64,000 nt of DNA, taken from assembly GCF_000227115.2 (NCBI RefSeq), contig NC_016489.1, forward strand, positions 558,001 through 622,000, written 5' to 3'. This document shows, one piece after another, positions 31,384 through 43,645 of this stretch. The notes beneath the pieces are model-generated. The model was not told the origin of the DNA. It made no database searches and saw only the letters and a list, made by a program, of their open reading frames with translations. Numbering within the stretch: the stretch's first letter is position 1; the number at the start of each line of letters is the position of its first letter. This stretch comes from Naumovozyma dairenensis CBS 421 (lineage: Eukaryota; Ascomycota; Saccharomycetes; Saccharomycetales; Saccharomycetaceae). The translations under genes and the position numbers were made by a program.

Positions 31384-34300
31384 ATGATCTACAATCAAAG
31401 GGTATCGGCAGACCCTGCTCGACCAATGAATTCGGCTGCTATTGCCGCAGCAGCAGCTATAAGTAATTCTAAAGATAATGACTTTCAATACCCCAATCAT
31501 GACCGTGCTACTAGCATGTATGTTCAAGAACTGAGAAGGAAAAGTATGAATAAATCTTCTAAGTTATCCTTGAGAAGGAGTTCTCCTAGATTAGCATCAT
31601 CGGATTTTGCTCAATCTCCCCGATTTAGGGAAAGACACGCCACATCACATAACAGTGATGGGCACACTACAAACTATTATGATAATATGCATGAAAGACG
31701 TGCATTCTCCATGCCAACTAATACGGAGAACCCAATTGCGTATAGCAGAAATAGAAAATCAAATTCACAGCTTAAGATGATCAAGAAGTACATTCCAGGC
31801 CCTAACGGTTTAACCATTATAGAAGTTCCAGATTTAAGGGAAAATGAAAATAATAGTCATATATACAGAAAGACTAGTATGCGCCCATCAAATGACAAGA
31901 GGTTAAAAAGACGTTATTCGACGGAAAGTCATACAAATAGTAATTATGAACAACGGCACCATTCTCGCTCTTCTCGTACGTCGTCGTCATCTCACTCTGC
32001 TAACCAACGTAATAGTCGGAACAATAGACCTGCATACTCTTTGATTGACACTTCAATTGAAGAAGAGAACGATTTTCTCCATGACCATTCATTACAACAT
32101 CGCGCTAACAATAGTATTTTGAAAACAAGTAATAACAATACCCGGCTGGAATCTTTGAAATTAAGCAGGATACCCCGTAATAGATCCTACCATTATGGAG
32201 AACAACTGCATCAGAATCGGCATCTTCCAGTATTCGACTCATTTTCAGACGGTACTAGTGTCGAAATAAGGCCATTGAATATATCTCCTAGTAATAGTCA
32301 TTCAAAACAAAGACAGATACGAAATAACCAACAGAAAGAGAAGCTGAACCATAACTCTGTGGCAAGAAAAACATCCATAGGGGATTCAAAACACCTTAAT
32401 GTTACCTTAAAGCCAAACTCTTCCAAAAATACATTACACAATGTAAGGAATAATGACGAAGGGCAAAGTAGAGCTACTGAAGGTAACCATACTGATAATC
32501 CCCGCAGAAATGAGCAGGGATTGATATATTCAAATGATGCCAGTATGTTGTCTGAATCAACAGGAAATAACACTAACAAAGTTTCCAACAATGCTCTTCC
32601 AACGCACATCCAAGAAATTCTACAAGAGCCTCTGATATGCCCCGAAAATGAGTTAAAAGAAAACTCTTCACAAACAAGTGTCTACTCAAATCCATCCACA
32701 GAATATGATACTCAAGCCAGAAGTGCCCAGGTAATGGATAATCGTATCGGAGTATCAGATGTAAACCGAGAGAATCCATCTAATGAGGGTTCCGATTTTA
32801 TTCGAGGTTCTGCTAAAGAGCTAACTGAGCATGAAAAGCAAATTAAGGATCGTCTTACAGAAATGATTAATTTGGATGATTCTAATTTTTCAACGAAGGA
32901 CATTCAACAAAATACAGAATCATCAAGTCCATTGACTTCAACACATACAAGTAAAGTTTCATTAGTCGAATCGTTAGATATTCCAGATGAAAACAGCACG
33001 AAATATCCTCGTAAAGTTGGAAGAATGCCGACAATATTATCTGTCAACTCTGCAAATATTCCAGGGAGTTATGCAAACAACATTGAATCAGACCTTTCAA
33101 TATTAGATGCTAAGGATGTCAACAGCAATAATTCTGATGTTGACGGAGATGATGACGACGAGGAAGACGACGAGGAGGTATTCCATGACTCATATGAAAC
33201 TCAGTCATATTTTGATAGAAAGAATGAGCTACCAGCATCTCGTCAAGATGCACATAGGTCAATGGCCCAATATTTACGGCCAACAGGGTACTCTTCATCT
33301 GCTGCCAACTCAGCACAAAAGCTGGAGCCAAATATTATAGTGGGCACGAATATTGCTAAAACTCATCTCACCAATGCAGTATGCGACAATAATACTACCA
33401 GTACTGCTGTTGGCAAAAACATTGCAAATTCGATATCATCTGTTTCAACAAAAGTTTCCAGTCCACTCTATAAAGTTCCTTCTCCTTTAAGACCAAGGTC
33501 ACAAGCATCAACCATCCCGCCAACAAGTTCAACGTCTTCTGTTTATTCAGAGATAGTTCCATCCCCACAGCCTTTAGCGTTGAAGCTACCTTCAAGCTCC
33601 ACAATTGCAAGCAAGAGAATTCTTGCCGACGATACACGTACTGTAGAGGCTATTCCCCCAAAAAGTGAGAAACGCAGAACTCATCAACAACAACGGCATA
33701 GGCCAAATGGAAATCATCAAGTGCCAACCGCTACGAAAAGTCCAACCGTAGAAACAAAGATATTACATCAAGTGTCACCACCTTTCATTACAGTAACATC
33801 TCCGCCAAGAACCTCCATTCAGCAAACTAATTCGAGAACAATGCACTCACTTAATAGTAGCAGAATCAGTGAACATACTCTGGCAAGAGATTTATCGCAA
33901 CCATCAGAAACGTCGTCATCATTATTATCAAGGGAACAAATGATTTTACATAATTCGGCACTTTATCCAAAAGAACCACCTATGAAACGCTCGAGTTTTG
34001 AGAAAAATAGGAAACATAACTCCTCAATTGAGCATATTGGGTTTAAGAAACTATCCTTGCGAGATTCTAGTGATGATATCAGTACACAGTATCGAGCTCA
34101 ATATAATAAGCAACAGGAACTAGAACGAAAAAATAAAATGCAATCTAGGTTCCAGGATTCTGATGATGATGTTTCTAATGAATTGAAAGGACGTCCCAGT
34201 CATGAAGAGAGCCATCAAATATCATCTTTTTTCAAAATGATTAACTTAGATCATTGTCATAATAATAGTGATAATAATAATAATCAGGAGAATGAAGAAA

Positions 34301-34542
34301 ACGGAACATCCTCTCACGAGATAGATACAGGGGAGTCTCCTAGAAGATTCAGTAATAAATGGAACAAGCTGACTTCTAAATTGAACACAACTCAGAATGA
34401 TAATCCTATGGAGTTCAGTAGCAACGTTTATGATTCTACTGGACATATTTACAGATTAGATAGTGGTGAAGAACATGGATTAAAGAAAAAGAAACATCTT
34501 CATTTGGGTAAAAAATTCAAAAAGTTATTTCACAAGTTATGA
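31384..34542 (+). CDS. Large disordered Ser/Asn/Arg-rich protein, unidentified (possibly eisosome/cortex type)
   Basis: The 1052-residue protein is almost wholly low-complexity: Ser, Asn, Arg, Gln and Thr with many RxxS-like sites. Landmarks are an alanine run (AAIAAAAAIS, residues 15-24), the order-like block LKMIKKYIPGPNGLTIIEVP (about 130-150), an acidic run DGDDDDEEDDEEVFHDS (about 583-600) followed by SMAQYLRP, and a strongly basic C-terminus GKKFKKLFHKL that could bind membrane. I do not recognise a named orthologue. The alanine run, the short ordered block and the basic tail recall yeast cortical proteins of the Seg1/Seg2 or Msc3 type, but this is a guess. HEM15 beyond it is convergent. 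Confidence 0.8.
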   Translation: MIYNQRVSADPARPMNSAAIAAAAAISNSKDNDFQYPNHDRATSMYVQELRRKSMNKSSKLSLRRSSPRLASSDFAQSPRFRERHATSHNSDGHTTNYYDNMHERRAFSMPTNTENPIAYSRNRKSNSQLKMIKKYIPGPNGLTIIEVPDLRENENNSHIYRKTSMRPSNDKRLKRRYSTESHTNSNYEQRHHSRSSRTSSSSHSANQRNSRNNRPAYSLIDTSIEEENDFLHDHSLQHRANNSILKTSNNNTRLESLKLSRIPRNRSYHYGEQLHQNRHLPVFDSFSDGTSVEIRPLNISPSNSHSKQRQIRNNQQKEKLNHNSVARKTSIGDSKHLNVTLKPNSSKNTLHNVRNNDEGQSRATEGNHTDNPRRNEQGLIYSNDASMLSESTGNNTNKVSNNALPTHIQEILQEPLICPENELKENSSQTSVYSNPSTEYDTQARSAQVMDNRIGVSDVNRENPSNEGSDFIRGSAKELTEHEKQIKDRLTEMINLDDSNFSTKDIQQNTESSSPLTSTHTSKVSLVESLDIPDENSTKYPRKVGRMPTILSVNSANIPGSYANNIESDLSILDAKDVNSNNSDVDGDDDDEEDDEEVFHDSYETQSYFDRKNELPASRQDAHRSMAQYLRPTGYSSSAANSAQKLEPNIIVGTNIAKTHLTNAVCDNNTTSTAVGKNIANSISSVSTKVSSPLYKVPSPLRPRSQASTIPPTSSTSSVYSEIVPSPQPLALKLPSSSTIASKRILADDTRTVEAIPPKSEKRRTHQQQRHRPNGNHQVPTATKSPTVETKILHQVSPPFITVTSPPRTSIQQTNSRTMHSLNSSRISEHTLARDLSQPSETSSSLLSREQMILHNSALYPKEPPMKRSSFEKNRKHNSSIEHIGFKKLSLRDSSDDISTQYRAQYNKQQELERKNKMQSRFQDSDDDVSNELKGRPSHEESHQISSFFKMINLDHCHNNSDNNNNQENEENGTSSHEIDTGESPRRFSNKWNKLTSKLNTTQNDNPMEFSSNVYDSTGHIYRLDSGEEHGLKKKKHLHLGKKFKKLFHKL

Positions 34543-34810
34543 AAGTGGCTATGGCATGAAGTATCCTTTGTATATGGATAATATACTTGCTGAGGAAGCC
34601 AACCTCCATATATTAGCACTTTGAAAGTATTATTAGATTGAATAATACTGTTATGATAAAATTCGTGTTAAACTATATATGCAAAAAAAAATGTAATGGA
34701 CGCATTTGAATAAAATAAATAAATAAATAGTCTACAGATAGTCCATTGGTAACAGCATTCCTTTTTTCTGGTGAGAAAAAATGAACTAATAAATAAAGAA
34801 GAGTCAGTCA

Positions 34811-37296
<2,486 letters not shown>

Positions 37297-39165
37297 ATGC
37301 ATAACCCAGTAGATCAACTACTAATAAACGTTTCGGAGACGTACGGAATCGATAATTTCACGTTAAGATACGCTCTTTGCTTGCTAGGTTCTTTTCCAGC
37401 AAATGCTATTCTGAAAAGAATACCAGATGAGAAGCAAAAGTCAAAATGTCTCTATATTATTTTCATTTCAATGTTCTATTTATTTGGTATTTTGAACCTT
37501 TCTAGCGGGTTTAGAACTCTCTTCATTAGTTCAATGTTTACATTCTTAATTACAAGATTTTATCATTCCAAATTCATGCCACATTTAAATTTCATCTTCA
37601 TCATGGGTCATCTTGCAATGAATCATATTCATGCGCAATTCTATAATGGTTCAACAAATACTACAATTGATATTACCAGCTCACAAATGGTCTTGGCAAT
37701 GAAATTAATTTCATTTGCATGGTCATATCATGATGGAACTCATCTATCTAAAGAGGATTTTGATGAATTAACTGAATATCAAAAGGATCATTCCATTAAA
37801 AGCCATCCATCAATTTTAGAATTTTTAGCATATTCATTCTTCTATCCAACTCTCTTGACTGGTCCAAGCTTTGATTATTCTGATTTTATCAATTGGTTAA
37901 ACTGTGAAATGTTCCATGATCTGCCGGAATTTAAAAAGCCAAAACAATATAGATTGAGAAATTTCAATTTCAAAAGATCAATTCCAAAAAATGGGAAATT
38001 GGCACTTTGGAAAGTTATTCAAGGTTTAATTTGGATGTTCTTGAATGCCATGGGTCTTAAATATTTCCCTGTCAATTTCGTCATAGATAAATCAAATTTT
38101 ACTTCCAAGTCTTTCCTTTACAAAATCCATTATATGTTTTTATTGGGTTTAATTGCAAGATTTAAATATTATGCTGCCTGGACAATATCTGAAGCATCTT
38201 GTATTGTTTGTGGGTTAGGTTATAACGGATACGAGCCAAAGACTAAAAAGATTAAATGGAACCGTGTTCAAAATGTTGATATTTGGAATGTAGAAATGGC
38301 AGAAAATACAAGACAATGTTTAGAAGGTTGGAATATGAGTACCAATAGATGGTTAAAATATTCTATTTACTTAAGAGTAGTAAAGAAAGGTTCTAAACCT
38401 GGATTCCGAGCTACCATGTTTACATTTTTGACGTCTGCATTTTGGCATGGTACAAGACCTGGATATTATTTGACATTCGCAACCGGTGCCTTATATCAAA
38501 CATGTGGGAAATTTTTTAGACGTAATTTAAGACCAATTTTCTTGAAAAAAGATGGTGTCACACCAGGTCCATATAAATGGATTTATGATTATTTGGGAAT
38601 GTGGATTATTAAAGTTACATTTGGTTATCTGGTTCAACCTTTCCTCCTTCTGGACCTTAGACAGTCATTAAAGGCTTGGTCGTCTGTTTACTTTTATGGC
38701 CATATTGGTATTGCCATTTCTTTCTTTTTGTTTAGAGGACCATTTGCCAAAAATGTTATAAACTTCTGTAAGTCAAAACAACCGAAGGAAATGGAAATAA
38801 TTAGGCAAAAGGCATTAGAAAAGGAAATAGCACAAACTTCAACTTCACTTGGGGATATATTAAAGGATAAAATAAAGTATGAACAAGAAAATGAAGCAGC
38901 CACTAAGGCTGATGAAATGAATATGACTCAAGGTATTCCATCTTTAGAACCTGAAGAATGGGAAAATCCAAAGAAAGAATGGTTGATTTTTATCCAAGAT
39001 TATAATGAATGGAGAGACACGAATGGGTTAGAAGTTGAAGAAGAAAACCTATCCAAGGCTTTCCAAAACTTTAAGCAAGAGCTCAAAGAAAATGCATCTG
39101 AATTAGGGAGAAGGAAAATGAGTTTCAGTGGTTATTCCCCAAAACCTATTTCTAAAAAGGAATGA
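37297..39165 (+). CDS. ALE1: Lysophospholipid acyltransferase Ale1 (MBOAT family)
   Basis: The 622-residue multi-pass membrane protein is of the MBOAT family. It carries WNMSTNRWLKYSIYLR, with the conserved Asn/His-region residues, and FLTSAFWHGTRPGYYLTF with the invariant catalytic histidine near residue 385. Ale1 (YOR175C, 619 residues) acylates lyso-PC, lyso-PE and lyso-PA at the ER in phospholipid remodelling. The C-terminal cytosolic tail is charged, and the final residues (PKPISKKE) end in a KKxx-like basic motif compatible with ER retrieval. The divergent partner HEM15 matches the S. cerevisiae arrangement. Confidence 0.96.
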   Translation: MHNPVDQLLINVSETYGIDNFTLRYALCLLGSFPANAILKRIPDEKQKSKCLYIIFISMFYLFGILNLSSGFRTLFISSMFTFLITRFYHSKFMPHLNFIFIMGHLAMNHIHAQFYNGSTNTTIDITSSQMVLAMKLISFAWSYHDGTHLSKEDFDELTEYQKDHSIKSHPSILEFLAYSFFYPTLLTGPSFDYSDFINWLNCEMFHDLPEFKKPKQYRLRNFNFKRSIPKNGKLALWKVIQGLIWMFLNAMGLKYFPVNFVIDKSNFTSKSFLYKIHYMFLLGLIARFKYYAAWTISEASCIVCGLGYNGYEPKTKKIKWNRVQNVDIWNVEMAENTRQCLEGWNMSTNRWLKYSIYLRVVKKGSKPGFRATMFTFLTSAFWHGTRPGYYLTFATGALYQTCGKFFRRNLRPIFLKKDGVTPGPYKWIYDYLGMWIIKVTFGYLVQPFLLLDLRQSLKAWSSVYFYGHIGIAISFFLFRGPFAKNVINFCKSKQPKEMEIIRQKALEKEIAQTSTSLGDILKDKIKYEQENEAATKADEMNMTQGIPSLEPEEWENPKKEWLIFIQDYNEWRDTNGLEVEEENLSKAFQNFKQELKENASELGRRKMSFSGYSPKPISKKE

Positions 39166-41400
39166 GGATAACAAAAAACAGTTTGATATAGATAAACAAT
39201 AGTTGTATAGGTTTGCTGCGGGTATATTAAACGCATGTATAGTGATGCATTGGCCGCAGGCTTATTTAATAAACAAACTTCGCCCAGTCTTGGGTAATAC
39301 TAGTTTTTTATTTTAAGATTTTTTTATAAATATTTGCATTTATATCTTCAGAATGCAATTCCGGCAGCTATTAGGAGTGATACTGGGATATCAGCAAAAG
39401 CAATTCTTCGTTCTAGAATATCAATAAGGATTGTTATTATAAGAGGACACCTCGACAATATAAGTAGAAGATACGAAGCTACTATAAAACACAACAATAA
39501 GAGAATAATAATTATAAGGAGAATGTAGCACGTTTTCAAAATGAAAAGAAATAGAAAATGGTAAAGTGAAGGGATGAAGGCCCTTCTCTTGGTGTTTCTT
39601 CTCACTCTGGTCGTTATATAACCGAAATTATATAACTAACGTGTTAGGATAACCGTAATCTATGGGCTTCGTTTACCGCAACTATCTGAAGGCGTCATAG
39701 CTAAGGTGATAATAGCCCATACAATTTTTTTCCTTTTTAAAAAATAATAGTGACTATTGAAAAGAACGCAGTAAAAACGGTTGTGAATTATAAAGTTATG
39801 CCTATTTATATTCCTTAGAAAATAAATTTCTGTGAAATTCTCAAATAAGCAACAAACATACCTTTAACGCGTTTTCGCGTCGCGTCACTAATATTTGGAA
39901 AACATAACTTTCTTTCTGTTAGGGTTATAATTGTTTTACTCGTCGTTGATAGTTCAGAATGCAAGGCCAATAATCAGTTTCCTCGGATATATAGTGGCTG
40001 TTTTAGGATTTTTATATAAATTTAATGATAAACTTGCTAAAATTAGTAAACATCTCACCTCTTATATGTATAAGTAGAGGTCCCACTCTAGTTCAAGGTC
40101 AATTTAAGAGAGTAAATACCACTTTTAACAAAATAATAGCAAAAAGCCCTTCTTTCAGATGAATAAGAAACGTAATCCGATTGTAACTTCCTTAGTAACA
40201 GCGAACGGTTCTTATTTTAGGTAACTTAAGGAAGCAAATAATAAATTGCTTGATGACAGAGACGTGTCAAATTAGCCTTTCTTTAAAAAAACTACTTGTG
40301 ACATGAATTCTTCTTGATCTTTCCCGGTCTAACTCCCTCTAATTGAATTCCCTACTTATGTCCATCAACTATTTCGATTTCGTAATTGTCGGGGAGAGCT
40401 CTGGTGATGGTAAGCATTTCACCTTCTTATCATTGAAGAACATTCAGGAAAAATAATAGGGGAAACTATTAAACTGTTTAGCCTAGCATTGATATTTTGT
40501 AGTAATGAAATGCTGGACTTCGTAACAGACCATCACGTTCTGAACTGATACAAGAAATATAAAGAAGAAGCTAATTACTACCCTCAATATGCTTGTCGTT
40601 TCTATTTTGAAAGGTAACGTATTGGTTGCCCACCATTGGCTGCATGCCAAAGAGAATTGTAATATTAGTGGACAATATAACACTACTGAGGAGTAGGTGA
40701 CGAAAAGAGATACAAATTCCCAAACAACAATCTAAAAGCTACTCAGAACGTGGCCTTGAAACTTGAGAGTATGCATTAAATTATTGCAATACCAATTTGT
40801 TTCTTGTTCAAAGGCGGTTTCAATGACAACTAGCCAAGAAGGTTTAGAAGAAGTGTACTTGAGTCAAGTTTATACCACAATATTGTATTTGCTATTTTAG
40901 GCACATTATAAATAATTCGAAGTAAAAAAAAATTACCATATTTCCACGTTCCTTCTTTTATTTACTTGAATCCCTTTGAATTAATAATTTAATCCGCCCA
41001 ATCAGTCGTCCTTTGTTATGAAAGTGACAAGATTGAACCACTTACTTTCCCTACAGGAAACTACAGTGCGGCAGGGTGCTGACAGTGCCTATAAATTTGA
41101 CATTGTGGCACATTCGTGGACTTTGTTCCGAAATCCTGTGACGCAATAAAGGGACTTTGCTCTAAAGAACCTTCTTTCTTACATTCCTTCAGTGTCTTTC
41201 CTTATATAAATGTATGTGAATAGTATTGCTTCTTTACTGAAAAATATTTTTTTATCGTTACAAATTTATTCAGAATATTATTAATGTTATTATATACTGT
41301 AAAGGTGGACGTTATATTATCTAGTGGAACATATACGGTGTCATTGGGATCCAATTAAAATGTGAAGAATATGGAAATACTCCTATTGAAAAAGAAAAGA
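39166..41400. other. Gene-poor interval downstream of ALE1
   Basis: About 2.2 kb without an ATG-started ORF of meaningful length. Frames at 39334-39605 and 40483-40683 start at non-ATG codons. It contains an MCB/SCB cluster near 39867 and, 280 bp downstream, a TATA-like stretch and a short frame from ATG 40159 that stops after 21 codons. It may contain the relic of a lost gene. Confidence 0.5.
39867..39886. promoter_or_regulatory. MCB/SCB cluster (MBF/SBF-type) without an assigned gene
   Basis: A perfect MCB ACGCGT (39867-39872) overlaps TTTTCGCG (39872-39879), the complement of the SCB consensus CGCGAAAA. CGCGTCGCGTC follows with further MCB-like cores. A TATA-like CTTATATGTATAAG occurs near 40060-40075. 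No intact gene is downstream within 1.5 kb. Confidence 0.6.
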
Positions 41401-41871
41401 TTATGGAATATCTTGGAAATTCTCGATGATACTTTTATCATTTCTCAATTTCCTCATATATTCATCATCAACATGGAATATATCAGGATTCAAACGATAC
41501 TTGGGATTCTTACATCTTCTGTGTCTCATCACGGCACTACCATTTCTGATACCATGATATCTTTCCGTTTCAAATAAAAAAACCCACACGCATTACATAG
41601 CTTCTTGCCACTATAGGGACCCCCACCCCATTGAGTTGTCTTAGTTTCCTGGCATTGTCCTTCGTTCCCTTTCCTCTGGAGAAGTAGGTTCAGGAGTTGG
41701 GAGTTCAATAATATTGATTTGTACCTTGTTCGAAATAAGGTTGTGATTGGGCATTGAGTCGCCTTGAAGTTTAAGGACTCTTTTGGTGGTAGGACCTAAC
41801 ACTGCCTCTATTAGATCAACTTTTTCATAGTCACTTGGGTTCTTAAGAGTACGAACTGTTTGTAACATCAC
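41401..41871 (-). pseudogene. Broken GATA-type zinc-finger gene (Gat2/Srd1/Ecm23-like)
   Basis: Three consecutive pieces on the minus strand read as one small GATA protein. Piece one (41871-41641) starts MMLQTVRTLKNPSDYEKVDL and ends TPEPTSPEERERR before a stop. Piece two, shifted by one base, encodes CQETKTTQWGGGPYSG then KKLCNACGFFYLK, a GATA finger with the x18 spacing, Trp, GP and CNACG. Piece three (to 41401), back in the first frame, encodes YHGIRNGSAVMRHRRCKNP and PKYRLNPDIF, like the block after the finger in fungal short GATA proteins. The first cysteine of the finger is absent in every frame, and the arginine normally after Trp is glycine. Two compensating indels leave an even 157-codon span. 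Most likely it is a decayed gene; sequencing error alone does not explain the lost cysteine. Confidence 0.7.
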
Positions 41872-43645
41872 TAGCTCAAAATTTTATATATAGGGAGCAA
41901 TATGGAAACTTAATCTTATCTTTTTATAATAATTATTTTTTTATTTTGTTGTGCTTCAATTAAAAGGCTGAGAATACTTTAATGTGCAAAACTGTTGAAA
42001 AAAATGAATAATTACAAAGACAAAGAAAAAGGAAAGAGAGATGGAGAATTAGTATGTTGTGGTCAACTTTTGATACACTTTTTCGTTTGAAAAAATAGGG
42101 ATCTTGAGGAAAGTAGAACCATTTTGAAGGCTACCCCAAGTGAATTTTCCTGGTGATACTTAAATATTTACCAGACAGGAGATTGATATCTTGTCTTACC
42201 CGAAAGTACCCAACCGACTGGTTTTCTTCCATTTTTTCTTAAGTGTTCTATTTCATTATAATTGTAAAGCACCAAACGTTCAAAGTGACTGCTAAATCCA
42301 TACGTAGCAACCGTTCTTTACCCATTTGAGTCATGGAAACCATTACTCTTTTTTAGGATAATTTCAGACACAACACAAAGGGTTCCTCCATTGTCTCAAA
42401 GAAAGAAAGAGCTGGTGCCACAAAAGCATCAAAATTAAGGGCCATCGGTCCCAGAAAGGAAAAGTAAACAATGGCCCCGGGCTGTGTAAGTCGGTTTCCG
42501 GATTAGGAAGGAGTTACACGCCCAAGTCCGAAGGACCGACAGTTACCATTGGTAACCGTTTGTTACCAATGGTTACTACGAGTCTTCACATCATAGGGGC
42601 GCCATACTATGGGGAAAAAAATAGATGTGGCACTCTTATGGGTCTCTTCACTATTGAATGTCTTAAATTGAATAGATATAGACTGAAACAGGAAGGAAGA
42701 GTTAATCGATGAGATAAACGCCTTCTGTTATTGTGTTCTAAATATCAATCGAATTTCTCAAGAAAAGCGAAGGGAGAGAGAACATTACATAAGGAAACCC
42801 ACATCAGCTTGGCAACAAGTATGCTGCTCAGAAAAGTGTGTTATATCACCTAGGAGTAATAATATATTATCAGTTTGAGAATTCAGAGATTTGTCCCTGT
42901 TATGCAAAAGCTTTTATGTGACTTACTTCTTGATCTAAATTTTTAGTAGGTGTTAGACAAACGGCAAATTTTTCGTGGAATATATTTATAGTCCTATTTT
43001 TGAAAATATATCCCCTTTTCTTTTATCAAGGAAACGTTATAATCAATTCCTATAAATCCTATTTTTCATTTGTGTCTCATTGGCGGCTGGAATTCAATTG
43101 ATTCCCTTTTGTTATTTAACTCCATTAGGACCACCATCGAATCAAGAAAACAAGAAACGAAGGCCTAACAGTTAGAACAATCAATTGCATATGTTAAACT
43201 ATCTTTGTATACAGTGACAGCTCTTGCCTAAAAGTTTGTTAAATAATATCTCATATAAAAAATCTCAATGAATGAACCAAATAAAAAAATTAAATATATA
43301 CTTATATTTGTTGTATATATATTGCTCCATATATACGGTTGAGACCGGTCAATTAGTCTGAACGATTGGTAACAACGGGTTCGATTGGTGGAGATATTGC
43401 TAAAGGCTGTACAACTTGACCAGAATGTCATTAGTGTACATTCGCTGTGAAACTTTGAGTCCTCACCTAAAAGGCGTTGTTAATATAGAAGTTCGAGATA
43501 TATTAATCAGTTAAGTTTGAATAAAATATTTATTAATTTGGGTATAACCATATGTAAAGTTAAGCGTGCTATTTATTAACAGAGTGTTATTTATCTATCA
43601 AAGGGCATTTGTTCCCCATTTATGTTATAATGTTACATATGGTGT
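41872..43645. other. Long intergenic region between the GATA relic and LYS9
   Basis: About 1.8 kb without a credible ORF. Around 42470-42600 the sequence becomes GC-richer and holds several palindromes, including the nested inverted repeat at 42543-42575 and GTCCgaaGGAC just before it. The rest is AT-rich. Confidence 0.5.
42543..42575. repeat. Nested inverted repeat of GTTACCAwTGGTAAC type
   Basis: TTACCATTGGTAAC (42543-42556) and GTTACCAATGGTTA (42562-42575) form a hairpin with one mismatch and a 5-nt loop. Each arm is itself a near-palindrome with TTACC and GGTAA half-sites. It may be a paired binding site for a dimeric regulator. Confidence 0.85.

Noticed and set aside
39348..39605. Hydrophobic 85-codon frame on the minus strand downstream of ALE1
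   Set aside because: It opens at a GTG and contains no ATG. The hydrophobicity comes from an AT-rich, ATA/ATT-rich stretch.
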